From the IMG/VR virus record IMGVR_UViG_3300031825_000393, positions 1 to 35,789 of that record: a DNA stretch of 35,789 bases. The stretch is one strand, 5' to 3'. The notes under the pieces are model-generated. The model searched no databases. It saw only the letters and a program-made list of their open reading frames with translations, and was not told the DNA's origin. Shown here piece after piece: positions 22,238-30,318 of this stretch (positions within the stretch are counted from its first letter, which is position 1; each line of letters starts with the position of its first letter). This DNA comes from a virus. Both the position numbers and the translations under genes were made by a program.

Positions 22238-24717
22238 TGGCGGACAAGAATCTTCGGCTCCAGATCATCCTTGAGGCGCTGGACAAGGTCACATCGCCCC
22301 TGAAATCCATTACCGGCGCGTCGTCCGCCGCGCGCCGCGATCTGGCAAAGACGCAGGAGGAACTGAAATCGCTCGGTGCCCTGCAAAAGCAGGTCGGCAG
22401 CTACAAGGCGGCGGAAAACCGCTTCGCCGATGACAGCCGGAAATATCAGGAGGCGCAGGTCCGGCTTGCTGCCTTGCGGGAACAGCTGGAGGCGACGGAA
22501 AAGCCCACCAAGAAGCTGCGCGACGAATTCGCGCGGACCGAAAAGCAGGCCGCCGCGCTGACCGCGCGCCTCGACAGCAACGGCGCGGAATTACAGCAGC
22601 TGGCGGGCAAGCTATCCGCCGCTGGGATCGACGTGGGCGAACTCGCCGCCCATGAAGATCGCCTTGCCCAGCGCACCGTAGAAGCTAACCAGGCGCTACG
22701 CCAGCAGACCGCCCAGCTGGAGAAAGTGGCGAAGGCAAACCGCAATTCGGAAAAACTGAATGAGGTCAGCCAGAAGGCGACGGGCATGGGCCTCGGCATG
22801 GTCGCCGCAGGCACCGCCGCCGGTGCGCCGATCGTCATGGCGACCAAGCAGGCGATGACGCTGGAAAGCGCCATGGCCGACGTCCGCAAGGTGGTGGATT
22901 TTTCCACGCCCGAAGCCTTCAACAAGATGTCCAACGACATTTTGGAGATGAGCACGCGGATCCCGATGGCGGCGGAAGGCATTGCCCAGATCGTCGCCGC
23001 CGCTGGCCGCGCCAATGTGCCGCGTGAGGAACTGATGCGCTTCGCCGAAGATGCGGCGAAAATGGGCGTCGCGTTCGACAGCACCGCAGAAGATGCGGGC
23101 AATACCATGGCGAAATGGCGCACCGCGTTCGGCTTGCCGCAGGATGGCGTCGTGGCGCTGGCTGACCAGATCAACGCCCTGACCAACAGCTTCGGCGGCA
23201 ATGTCGGGGCTGTGACCGACATGGTGACGCGCATCGGCCCGTTGGGCAAGGTGGGCGGCCTCGCTGCCGCCCAGATCGCGTCCATGAGCCAAGTCCTGTC
23301 CAGCGTCGGCGTGGAATCGGAAATCGGCGCGACCGGCATCAAGAATATGATGCTGGCGCTCACCAAGGGCACGTCGGCCACGAAATCGCAGCAGGGCGCG
23401 CTCAAGGCGTTGGGGCTGGATGCGGTGCAAATGTCGAAGGACATGCAGAAGGATGCCGGGGGCGCGATCACCAACGTCCTAGAGCGGATCCAGAAGCTGC
23501 CGAAAGAGGCCCAGGCCGGGATGCTGACCGAACTGTTCGGCTCCGAAAGCGTCGCCGCTATCGCGCCGATGCTGACCAGCCTCGACCAGCTGAAAACGAA
23601 TTTCGCCATGGTCGGCGACAGGAGCAAATATGCAGGCTCCATGAACAAGGAATTCCTGTCGGCCATCGCCACCACGGAAGGGGCGACCGGCTTGGCGGGC
23701 AACGCCCTGTCGGCGCTCAACATCACCATGGGCCAGTTCCTGCTGCCCACCATCGTCAAGGTGTCGGGCTACGTCTCGAAAGCGGCTGTGGCGGTGCGTG
23801 GCTGGGCGCAGGAACATCCGGTGCTGGCGAAGGGCATCATGATATTCATGGGCGCGGGGGCCGCGCTGCTGATCCTGCTCGGCGGCCTCGCACTGGCCTT
23901 CGCCGCCCTCACCGCCGCCGCAGCGCCGTTGGGCATCGCTCTGGGGCCATTGCTGCTGATCGTCGCGGCCATCGCTGCGGTCGCCGCCGCAGCATATCTG
24001 ATCTACGACAATTGGGGCGCCATATCCGCATGGTTCGGCGGCCTGTGGGAAAGCATCAAGGGGATGGTCAGCGGCGCGATCAGCTTCCTGATCAACGCTT
24101 TCCTGACCTTCTCCCCGCTTGGCCTGCTGATCCGCGCCTTCATGCCTGCGCTGGCCTATCTCCAGTCGCTTAATTTTACCGAGATCGGCCGCAACCTGAT
24201 CCAAGGGCTGATTAACGGCGTCTTGGGGATGCTCGGCGCGCTGAAAAGCACCATCGTCAACACGGCCAGTTCCGTCGCCAATTGGTTCAAATCCAAGCTG
24301 GGCATCCATTCGCCGTCCCGCGTCTTCGCCGGGCTGGGCGGGTTCGTCATGGCCGGTCTGGATCAGGGACTTTCCGACAACAGCAGCGGCCCGCTGGATC
24401 GCATCGCCGAACTGTCCGACCGGATGACGAAAGGCTTTTCGGCCAGCCCCATCATTCCGCGGATCATGGATCTGTCGGGGCAGATGGCGAGCGCGATCGG
24501 CGCGGGCACCGCCGGGGCGGCCATGGCCGTCGCATCCCCGGCTGCGGCACAGCAGCCGGCCACTAACCCGACCGCCGCCACCGCGCCCGCACCGGCCACC
24601 TATGAACTGCATTTCCACGGCGTCACCGGCGATCCGCAGGACATCGCCGACAAGGTGCGCGAGGCGATCGAGCAGATCGAGCGCGAGCGGCGCGGGCGCG
24701 GCTTCGGCGACGAATAA
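22237..24717 (+). CDS. T: Tail tape-measure protein, P2 gpT family
   Basis: Sets tail length and is ejected with the DNA. The 826-residue product is near P2 gpT (815). Residues 20-180 are coiled coil (AARRDLAKTQEELKSLGALQKQVGSYKAAENRFADD and following). The conserved tape-measure core lies at about 190-500 (TLESAMADVRKVVDFSTPEAFNKM; GVESEIGATGIKNMMLALTKGT). Two strongly hydrophobic stretches at about 527-560 and 565-590 follow, then KLGIHSPSRVFAGLGGFVMAGLDQG. A Pro/Ala/Thr-rich linker precedes the C-terminal LHFHG segment. It starts in a TAATG overlap with E'. Confidence 0.95.
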   Translation: MADKNLRLQIILEALDKVTSPLKSITGASSAARRDLAKTQEELKSLGALQKQVGSYKAAENRFADDSRKYQEAQVRLAALREQLEATEKPTKKLRDEFARTEKQAAALTARLDSNGAELQQLAGKLSAAGIDVGELAAHEDRLAQRTVEANQALRQQTAQLEKVAKANRNSEKLNEVSQKATGMGLGMVAAGTAAGAPIVMATKQAMTLESAMADVRKVVDFSTPEAFNKMSNDILEMSTRIPMAAEGIAQIVAAAGRANVPREELMRFAEDAAKMGVAFDSTAEDAGNTMAKWRTAFGLPQDGVVALADQINALTNSFGGNVGAVTDMVTRIGPLGKVGGLAAAQIASMSQVLSSVGVESEIGATGIKNMMLALTKGTSATKSQQGALKALGLDAVQMSKDMQKDAGGAITNVLERIQKLPKEAQAGMLTELFGSESVAAIAPMLTSLDQLKTNFAMVGDRSKYAGSMNKEFLSAIATTEGATGLAGNALSALNITMGQFLLPTIVKVSGYVSKAAVAVRGWAQEHPVLAKGIMIFMGAGAALLILLGGLALAFAALTAAAAPLGIALGPLLLIVAAIAAVAAAAYLIYDNWGAISAWFGGLWESIKGMVSGAISFLINAFLTFSPLGLLIRAFMPALAYLQSLNFTEIGRNLIQGLINGVLGMLGALKSTIVNTASSVANWFKSKLGIHSPSRVFAGLGGFVMAGLDQGLSDNSSGPLDRIAELSDRMTKGFSASPIIPRIMDLSGQMASAIGAGTAGAAMAVASPAAAQQPATNPTAATAPAPATYELHFHGVTGDPQDIADKVREAIEQIERERRGRGFGDE

Positions 24718-24730
24718 GGGAGAAGATACC

Positions 24731-24916
24731 ATGCGAGTAAAAGTCGGAGATCAATGGTTTGAGGCAGGCTCCGGATTCCCGGTCATGGTCGAACTCACCC
24801 CAGCTGACCGCAGGAACATTGCGAATATGGCTGAGACCGCGACGCGCTATGCCCTGTTCCATGATGCAGACGCAGCGGTGTCGCCTGATCGCAAATATGA
24901 ATGGATGGCGGAGTAG
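24731..24916 (+). CDS. 61-residue protein between T and U
   Basis: An ATG at 24731 follows GGGAGAAG and opens 61 codons. The product begins MRVKVGDQWFEAGSGFPVMVELT and ends PDRKYEWMAE; it is soluble and acidic. I have seen similar short proteins elsewhere in proteobacterial prophages, but cannot name a family. It lies between the tape measure and gene U, where P2 has none. Confidence 0.6.
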   Translation: MRVKVGDQWFEAGSGFPVMVELTPADRRNIANMAETATRYALFHDADAAVSPDRKYEWMAE

Positions 24917-24921
24917 CGGCT

Positions 24922-25335
24922 ATGCACCTGATGGCGCTGGGCATGTTCCTGTTCGAGATCGGGACGCTGGCCTATGATGAAATGCAGCGGAAAACGGACT
25001 GGCAACATGCCCGGTCCCCCCGCATCGGTGCGCGGGACGCGACGCAATATGTCGGCCCCGGTGATGAAACGATCAGTCTGTCGGGCACGGTCTATGCCGA
25101 GATCGCGGACGGGCGCGTTTCGCTCGATGATCTGCGCACCATGGCGGACGATGGCGAGGCACTGCCGCTGGTCGATGGCAGCGGGACCGTCTATGGCAAT
25201 TTCGTCATTACCGCGCTTGATGAGCGCCATGCCTTCATGATGTCCGATGGCCGGGCCCGTCGCATCGACTTCGGCATAGATCTGCTGCGCGTGGATGATC
25301 CGGCGGCGGCCAACAATGCCCAGGCATCGGCATGA
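24922..25335 (+). CDS. U: Tail terminator/U protein, P2 gpU family
   Basis: Tail protein needed for assembly of the distal end. The 137-residue product begins MALGMFLFEIGTLAYDEMQR, then has GARDATQYVGPGDETISLSGTVY and DDLRTMADDGEALPLVDGSGTVYG, all gpU signatures. The ATG at 24922 fits GGAG at 24909; an earlier ATG at 24901 adds seven residues but overlaps the upstream gene. It overlaps gene D by four bases. Confidence 0.92.
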   Translation: MHLMALGMFLFEIGTLAYDEMQRKTDWQHARSPRIGARDATQYVGPGDETISLSGTVYAEIADGRVSLDDLRTMADDGEALPLVDGSGTVYGNFVITALDERHAFMMSDGRARRIDFGIDLLRVDDPAAANNAQASA

Positions 25336-26342
25336 GCGAGAAGATCAACAATATCGCGGACTGGCGCGTGACGCTCGACGGCACGGATCTGTCCGATCGC
25401 CTGCGCCCACGCCTCGTCTCCCTCTCCCTGTCGGAAAAGCGTGGCGATGAAGCCGATCAGTTGGACATTGTGCTGAACGATACCGACGGCATGTTGGGGA
25501 TCCCGAAGGAAGGCGCGGTGCTGAAAGTGCAGCTGGGCTGGAAACAGGGCCGCGATGTGACCGCCGGTCTGATCGACAAGGGCAGTTTCAAGGTGGACGA
25601 CGTCTCGCACAGCGGCCCGCCCGATCAGATCACGATCAAGGCGCGGGCCGCCGACTTCACCAGCCAGATCCGCAACCGCCGCGAGCAGAGCTGGAAGAAT
25701 ACGACGCTGGGCGCGGTGCTGAAAGACGTCGCGGGCCGGAATGGACTGATGCTCAAGGTCGCGCCCGATCTGGCCTCGATCGCGCTCCCGTCGATCAGCC
25801 AGAGCCGGGAAAGCGACATCGCCTTCTTGCGCCGCCTTGGCCGCGAGCATGACGCCGTGGCGACCATCAAGGACAAGCATCTGATCTTCGCGCGGAAGGG
25901 CGCGGGCACCACGACCAGCGGCAAGGCCATGCCGACCCTGACGATTCGCCGCACTGATGGCGACCGCCATATCTGGCAGCGACAGAAGCGGGACGGTCAG
26001 GAAGGCGTCACGGCCAGCTGGCACGACAAGAAGGGCGCGGCGCGCAAAACCTTCACCGTGGGCAAGGCGGACGGGGCGAAGAAGCTGCGGAAGGTCTATC
26101 CTGACGAGGCGTCCGCGAAGCGCGCCGCTGTCGCGGAACGGGACCGCCTCAAGCGCGCCCCGGCCACGCTGGACATGAAGCTGGCGCTGGGCCGCGCCGA
26201 CGCCATCCCCGAAGCCCGCGTTTCCGTCAGCGGATATAAGGATGAGATCGACGCGACCACATGGCTGATTTCGGAAGTGACGCACCGGCTCGACAAGGCG
26301 GGCGGATTCGTCACTGATCTGAAGATGGAAACCGCACCTTAA
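25332..26342 (+). CDS. D: Late control protein / tail hub gpD
   Basis: Baseplate hub protein, gp27-like fold, that binds the spike and starts tube assembly. The 336-residue product shows the gpD pattern: WRVTLDGTDLSDRLRPRLVSLSLSEKRGDEADQLDIVLND, SGPPDQITIKARAADFTSQIRNRREQSWKNTTLGAVLKDVA, and GRNGLMLKVAP. P2 gpD has about 387 residues. It is the last late gene and runs tail-to-tail into the SEC-C gene, overlapping it by four bases; no terminator hairpin separates them. Confidence 0.94.
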   Translation: MSEKINNIADWRVTLDGTDLSDRLRPRLVSLSLSEKRGDEADQLDIVLNDTDGMLGIPKEGAVLKVQLGWKQGRDVTAGLIDKGSFKVDDVSHSGPPDQITIKARAADFTSQIRNRREQSWKNTTLGAVLKDVAGRNGLMLKVAPDLASIALPSISQSRESDIAFLRRLGREHDAVATIKDKHLIFARKGAGTTTSGKAMPTLTIRRTDGDRHIWQRQKRDGQEGVTASWHDKKGAARKTFTVGKADGAKKLRKVYPDEASAKRAAVAERDRLKRAPATLDMKLALGRADAIPEARVSVSGYKDEIDATTWLISEVTHRLDKAGGFVTDLKMETAP

Positions 26343-27055
26343 GCCGCTCCTTTCCCGCAGCAATACCGGTGCTTTCGTCCAGAACCACAATCACAGAGTC
26401 GATTGCCCAGCCTCTTGAGCCATGCCGCTTCCAATGATTTCAAGGTCTCAAAGCCAATCTGGCGCAAATGCATCTTTTCGATGTGCAGAAGCGGAGAATC
26501 TCCCTCAGGTCCACTGGCGATCCATCCCGCCAAATTCTCATGCGCCAGTTTGTGGTATCGCTCGTCCAATTCTGGATCGACGTGAGCCCCACCATCCTGA
26601 TTGGCGACGATGGTCACGAAATCGCCACGGGTAAGAACAACCCCCTCTGGAGAGCGAAAAACCTCCTCGTGCCACCAATCAGAAAATGGCAGCCATTTTC
26701 CCTTGTGAGGGGGACCTTGGTCGAGAACTGGTACGAACGCTGCCCCGGCGTTGCTGATCCTCATCATTACCAAGGGGTGCCACGCGACCAGATTGCCTGG
26801 ATGCGCCGGGGTGGCATAGGAGGCAAGCGGCGCGTCAGCCATATCTAACTGACCGATAAGGGAATGTGACGACGCACTTGAATAAACAAGAATGCGAATG
26901 GCGAGAGCAATCCGCCTGTATTCAGCCGTATGGCCTTCGTCAAAATCTCTACAAGACCGTTCCAGAAATGTAAGCTGATCCTGAAACTGTAGTTCAAGTG
27001 CACTGAGTGGCACGGGCACGCGCGGCGGCTTCGGCTGTTTGGGCTTCTTGGACAT
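26339..27055 (-). CDS. SEC-C motif protein, accessory
   Basis: A 238-residue soluble protein with a basic start (MSKKPKQPKPPRVPVPLS), a middle segment LTRGDFVTIVANQDGGAHVD and a C-terminal SEC-C zinc motif, CDCGSGRKHRYCC with Cys221, Cys223, Cys232 and Cys233. Proteins with the ANQDGGAHVD phrase are widespread and uncharacterised; the SEC-C end suggests metal or nucleic-acid binding. It is on the opposite strand to the late genes, between gpD and the repressor, has lower GC than its neighbours and is probably cargo. It might be a defence or lysogenic-conversion factor. Confidence 0.75.
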   Translation of the reverse strand: MSKKPKQPKPPRVPVPLSALELQFQDQLTFLERSCRDFDEGHTAEYRRIALAIRILVYSSASSHSLIGQLDMADAPLASYATPAHPGNLVAWHPLVMMRISNAGAAFVPVLDQGPPHKGKWLPFSDWWHEEVFRSPEGVVLTRGDFVTIVANQDGGAHVDPELDERYHKLAHENLAGWIASGPEGDSPLLHIEKMHLRQIGFETLKSLEAAWLKRLGNRLCDCGSGRKHRYCCGKGAA

Positions 27056-27087
27056 AAATCGGCCTATCTTGGAAGTTGGAACCTTAC

Positions 27088-27558
27088 TCAGCGCAGGAGT
27101 GATGCTTTCTGGTGATCGAATTCTTCGCGCGTGAGCAGGCCCCGGTCGAGCAGATCGCCGAGCTTAGCCAGTTCATCAGCGGTCGATGTCGTGGCCGCCG
27201 GTGCGTTCGGCGTCCTCGACCGTTTGATGCCCTCTTCAACGGCAATCCGAAGGCGTTCGAAGGCGGCATTTTGCTTCTTGCCTTTGAACAGGACGCTATT
27301 CTCATCCTTCGTGGCGGCCATCAATCCGCCCCGGCTTTCATTCCCTCCGACGATCGAGAATTGAATGTAGCCCGACGTCAACATGTTCGCGGGCTTGAAC
27401 TGGATAGCCGCGATGCTTGCGAACGGGATCCGCTTTTCGCCTTTCAATCCGTGAAGGCTGAATGACATCAGGCCCTTTCTGCGGATGGTCAGGCCATCGC
27501 TGTCCACCGCCACGCTCGCGCCATATCCTTCGAACAGATTATTGCCATTTTGGACCAT
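27088..27558 (-). CDS. DUF4429-like/SHOCT-domain protein
   Basis: A 156-residue protein. The N-terminal part (about residues 10-95) has the beta-rich GLTIRRKG, KRIPFASIAAIQF and GYIQFSIVGG features of PH-like domains. After a Pro/Ala/Thr linker comes a SHOCT domain at about 127-156 (LAKLGDLLDRGLLTREEFDHQKASLL). The start at 27558 is chosen for a strong AGGAGG (27568-27563). SHOCT proteins act in oligomerisation or nucleic-acid and membrane contexts without a fixed role. It is 32 bp upstream of the SEC-C gene and could share its mRNA. The 217 bp upstream hold no gene. Confidence 0.78.
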   Translation of the reverse strand: MVQNGNNLFEGYGASVAVDSDGLTIRRKGLMSFSLHGLKGEKRIPFASIAAIQFKPANMLTSGYIQFSIVGGNESRGGLMAATKDENSVLFKGKKQNAAFERLRIAVEEGIKRSRTPNAPAATTSTADELAKLGDLLDRGLLTREEFDHQKASLLR

Positions 27559-27775
27559 GTTTCCTCCTATCGTTTCCACTACGGAACGAGGGTTTGAGGG
27601 TGTGCAAGATACTTGTCCACAATGATTTTTTCCGCGCGCGCGTTTACCTCTTTCCTACTTGTTCCTCTTTAGTCAGAACGAGAACGAATCAGGAACACGC
27701 GGGGATGTGCTAAGTTGAGCGGGCGAGCGATCAGACTGACGCCGGGATGCGAATTTGCCTGTCAGGCCTGCACCG

Positions 27776-28321
27776 TCAGGTGCGCGACGATGGTGCAGAT
27801 GCGCGATGATCTGTGGCGGGAGATCGAGACGCTTCTGCGCCTACAGGCGATGGAGCCGCGTGTGGATCAAGCACGAGAGGTCCACACGCTGCGATGCCAG
27901 ATGGAAGCCGTCGAGCGAGAATTTCAGCGGCTTCGTCCTTTGTCGCCCCTTCTGGCACCAGCACTAGCAGGCTGCGGAACATATCGCGCAGCGCAGTTTC
28001 ACTAGGCAAAGCGAGCGGCATCGAAACATATTGCACCTGAGGCTGGGCCGCCTCGATTGCGTTGCCTTCGGGCTCCGCCTCGCCCTCATTCAGCCCGGCC
28101 AGCTTCATGACCTCCGCTGCGTCGATTCCATGCGAGGCCAGCACGGACGCTATTTTCCGCGTTAGGTCGATGGGAAGGAAAGATTTTTTGTAATCGTAAG
28201 TACTTTCATACCGGGCGTATGACCCCAATGGCATCTCCAACGCATCGGCCATCGCACGCACTGTTAGGCGAGGAACCGCAGATTTCCGCAGTTCTTTGAG
28301 TTTCGTTGCAACCTTTTCCAT
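27776..28321 (-). CDS. Helix-turn-helix prophage repressor
   Basis: Probable lysogeny repressor. The 181-residue product has an N-terminal helix-turn-helix (about residues 18-40, LTVRAMADALEMPLGSYARYES) and a long low-complexity C-terminal part with LPSETALRDMFRSLLVLVPEGATKDEAAEILARRL. No LexA-type peptidase Ser/Lys pair was seen, so induction probably works by another route. It is transcribed away from the early operon, and the 86-bp gap holds repeated operator-like sequences. P2 C is much shorter (about 99). Confidence 0.82.
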   Translation of the reverse strand: MEKVATKLKELRKSAVPRLTVRAMADALEMPLGSYARYESTYDYKKSFLPIDLTRKIASVLASHGIDAAEVMKLAGLNEGEAEPEGNAIEAAQPQVQYVSMPLALPSETALRDMFRSLLVLVPEGATKDEAAEILARRLPSGIAACGPLVLDPHAAPSPVGAEASRSPATDHRASAPSSRT

Positions 28322-28338
28322 GGTCGTAGGACATCACC

Positions 28339-28399
28339 GGAAAGCCGAACAAAGTCTCACCCTAAAAGGTGTTGACTTTTCGTTCGGGAAAGTCGAACA
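28339..28399. promoter_or_regulatory. Early promoter and operator region
   Basis: GGAAAGCCGAACA (28339-28351) and GGAAAGTCGAACA (28387-28399) are 12/13 identical direct repeats 48 bp apart. The second overlaps the palindrome GTTCG-N7-CGAAC (28382-28398). A rightward -35 TTGACT lies at 28372-28377; the expected -10 position falls on the second repeat and is a poor match to consensus. The early transcript would begin very near the ATG at 28408. Repressor or Cro binding to these repeats is inferred. Confidence 0.6.
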
Positions 28400-28407
28400 C
28401 AATCACC

Positions 28408-28701
28408 ATGATACAGGGTGATGCATTGTTCGGGATTTGGGGTGGCGTGCGCAAGATGGCGCGCGATCTCAACCGCCCCGCTTCAACCGTCCACGGTTGG
28501 AAGAAGGAGGGACGGGTTCCGGCCAATGAGCAGCAGCATGTGCTTCAAATTGCCGAAGAACTCGGCCTGCCCATCACCGCTGATCATGTCGTGTTCCCTC
28601 TGGGTCGGCCCAATGCCGCCGCCCCTGTTGAACTAACGGAAATGCCCATTGGCGTCGCTTGCGATCGGGCACCGGAAACGCAACGAAAGGACGTCCACTG
28701 A
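28408..28701 (+). CDS. Cro-like carph-isopro domain regulator
   Basis: First gene of the early operon. The 97-residue product contains the carph-isopro helix-turn-helix: FGIWGGVRKMARDLNRPASTVHGWKKEGRVP (about residues 8-38) and the following HVLQIAEELGLPITADHVVFP. It is expected to act like Cro against the divergent repressor. The ATG at 28408 is chosen over 28369 because the -35 lies between them; there is no Shine-Dalgarno, so leaderless initiation is possible. It overlaps the next gene by one base. Confidence 0.85.
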   Translation: MIQGDALFGIWGGVRKMARDLNRPASTVHGWKKEGRVPANEQQHVLQIAEELGLPITADHVVFPLGRPNAAAPVELTEMPIGVACDRAPETQRKDVH

Positions 28702-28985
28702 TGACAGTCATCAGCATGCCCGCGCGCAAGTGCGGCAAGTCTTTCTCGCACGTCGAGAAGATCGAAATCGGCCTGCTCAACGCTCTTTTCGATGCCGGTC
28801 ATCCCCTGACGGTGACGGATCTCGAAACGAAGCTGCGCTGCCACCGCCGCGACCTGTTGCGCGCCATCACCGCGCAATATCGCCTTGGCAACGTCCGCAA
28901 GGGCCAGCCTGTCGAACTCACCACTTCCGGCCATATCGCCGTTGCAGCTGGGCGCTATGCAGGCGCGGTGGCGGTGGCAGCATGA
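28701..28985 (+). CDS. Small early protein with winged-helix-like core
   Basis: A 94-residue product with the segment KIEIGLLNALFDAGHPLTVTDLETKLRCHRRDLLRAITAQYRLGNVRKGQPVELTTSGHIAVAAG, which reads as a winged helix: helix, turn, recognition helix, then two strands. It may be a DNA-binding regulator of the early operon; no specific family is recognised. The start at 28701 overlaps the preceding stop, and the following gene begins in its stop. Confidence 0.75.
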   Translation: MTVISMPARKCGKSFSHVEKIEIGLLNALFDAGHPLTVTDLETKLRCHRRDLLRAITAQYRLGNVRKGQPVELTTSGHIAVAAGRYAGAVAVAA

Positions 28986-29179
28986 GCCGTCCCGAATATC
29001 GGCTGCGCGGGCAATATGTCGCGCGTCACACCTTCACGGTGCCGGAAGAACTCACCGCCCTGCGCGACGAACCGGCCCCGACGCCGCAGCTGCCGCGCTG
29101 GTATAGCCTCGCCGCTTTTCTCATCATGAGCAGCGCCACGATCTTCGCCATGTGCGCCATGGGGAGGCCGGGAGCATGA
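28982..29179 (+). CDS. Small single-span membrane protein
   Basis: A 65-residue early protein with a soluble N-terminal half (SRPEYRLRGQYVARHTFTVPEEL) and a hydrophobic span at about residues 42-61 (YSLAAFLIMSSATIFAMCA). It overlaps both neighbours by four bases (ATGA), which supports it as a real gene. The function is unknown; it might serve as an exclusion or host-takeover factor. Confidence 0.7.
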   Translation: MSRPEYRLRGQYVARHTFTVPEELTALRDEPAPTPQLPRWYSLAAFLIMSSATIFAMCAMGRPGA

Positions 29180-29439
29180 CAGAACGCGCTGCGCCCCTCG
29201 ACAGCCAAACCCGCGAACTCGCATGGCGGGAATGCCTCACTTCCGCACGCAAATCCCTCCAGTTCGCGGCGGGCTGCGTTCCACCCACCAGCCTTGCCCG
29301 CTCGATCATCGACCACGACATAGAGCGGATCGATGCTCTGTTGAAGGATGCGGCAGCCCTCGTTCATCAGGCCGATTGCATTTCGTTCTCCGTTGCGTCG
29401 CCGGGGCCGTGCGATTGCAACGCCGGGGAGCGCAAATGA
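29176..29439 (+). CDS. Small hypothetical early protein
   Basis: An 87-residue soluble product (MTERAAPLDSQTRELAWREC onward) that is mainly helical, with Cys residues near the C-terminus (CDCNAGE). It is coupled to both neighbours by four-base overlaps. No family is recognised. Confidence 0.68.
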   Translation: MTERAAPLDSQTRELAWRECLTSARKSLQFAAGCVPPTSLARSIIDHDIERIDALLKDAAALVHQADCISFSVASPGPCDCNAGERK

Positions 29440-29906
29440 CGAAGGTCCGCGCCCCTCTGTCCTTTTCCCTCGCCATCACCACGGCTGTCGGCCTGATTGG
29501 CTGGGATCAGGCCGCGAAGATCACCCGGCGGTCGAAGCGGGCTGTCCGCTATTGGAGCGAGAGCGACAAGGCCAGCCTGCCCACGCTCGATCAGGCCATT
29601 ACCCTTGACCGGCAATTCATGGCTTTGGGCGGCGGCTTCGCGCCGATCCTCGAAAGCTATGCGCGGCAACTGGACATTTCGCTGCTCGATACGCTGGCTT
29701 GCCGCGAGGCGCTGGCCGACGACATCGCCCAGGCAACGCAGGAATCGGCGGGCGCGATCAGCAGCAGCATCCATGTGACGTTGCCCGGCTCAACGCCCAC
29801 CGAGATCTATCACGCCATCAAAGAGACTGAGGAAGCCAGCGGGGCCATGAACCGGCTGCTGACCCGTCTAAAATCCTTTCTGCCCGGCAATGGTGCCGCG
29901 CAGTGA
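29436..29906 (+). CDS. Early operon protein with HTH-like N-terminus
   Basis: A 156-residue protein. Residues 10-45 (SLAITTAVGLIGWDQAAKITRRSKRAVRYWSES) look like a helix-turn-helix of the type that senses a target and then a substrate, and TLDQAITLDRQFMALGGGFAPILESYARQLD follows. The C-terminal half is helical with TPTEIYHAIKETEEASGAMNRL. It probably regulates early or late transcription, but a precise family is not recognised. The start overlaps the previous stop; Ogr follows 17 bases after the stop. Confidence 0.7.
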   Translation: MTKVRAPLSFSLAITTAVGLIGWDQAAKITRRSKRAVRYWSESDKASLPTLDQAITLDRQFMALGGGFAPILESYARQLDISLLDTLACREALADDIAQATQESAGAISSSIHVTLPGSTPTEIYHAIKETEEASGAMNRLLTRLKSFLPGNGAAQ

Positions 29907-29923
29907 TCACTGGGGGAAAGCTG

Positions 29924-30220
29924 ATGGCGGGACTGCCTCACGTCACTTGTCCGGCCTGCGGGGGCCGTGCCCACTCTAGGGCCGTAGGAAAGAACAGCAC
30001 GCTCTATCGAGAGCTTTATTATCGCTGCCGCAATCCTGACGCCTGCGGCCATGAATTCGTGGTCGAAATGGTCGCGGTGCGCGCCACGAAAGCGAGCCGC
30101 TTTCCCACGCCGCTCGCGGTGCTTCCCCTCACCACATGGCACGCGGCGGCCAATGACCGGGCCGCAGCCAACGATGACGGACCTGATCATGAACCCGCTG
30201 CCGCCGCTGTAGCCGACTGA
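29924..30220 (+). CDS. ogr: Ogr/Delta-family late-gene transcription activator
   Basis: Zinc-finger activator of late promoters. The product has 98 residues from ATG 29924, which follows TGGGGGAAAG; a GTG at 29903 is an alternative. The finger has Cys9, Cys12, Cys35 and Cys41: CPACGGRAHSR, LYRELYYRCRNPDACGHEFV. The C-X2-C-X22-C spacing equals that of P2 Ogr, with one extra residue in the last interval. A Pro/Ala-rich tail follows. In P2 ogr follows gene D; here it is in the early operon between a regulator-like gene and the primase. Its targets are probably the three ATTTGGA dyads. Confidence 0.92.
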   Translation: MAGLPHVTCPACGGRAHSRAVGKNSTLYRELYYRCRNPDACGHEFVVEMVAVRATKASRFPTPLAVLPLTTWHAAANDRAAANDDGPDHEPAAAAVAD

Positions 30221-30318
30221 CCCCAGCGGGCCGCGCCCGCACCTCCCTGACCGACGAAACCCAGCCCGGCGCACCCGCCGCCGGGATCGGCCCCTTATTG
30301 CCTGAGAAGCCTGACCCG

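Noticed and set aside
27715-28005. Plus-strand frame with Cys-rich start opposite the repressor
   Set aside because: Antisense to the repressor gene for most of its length and lacks a ribosome site; the Cys pattern is not a known finger.
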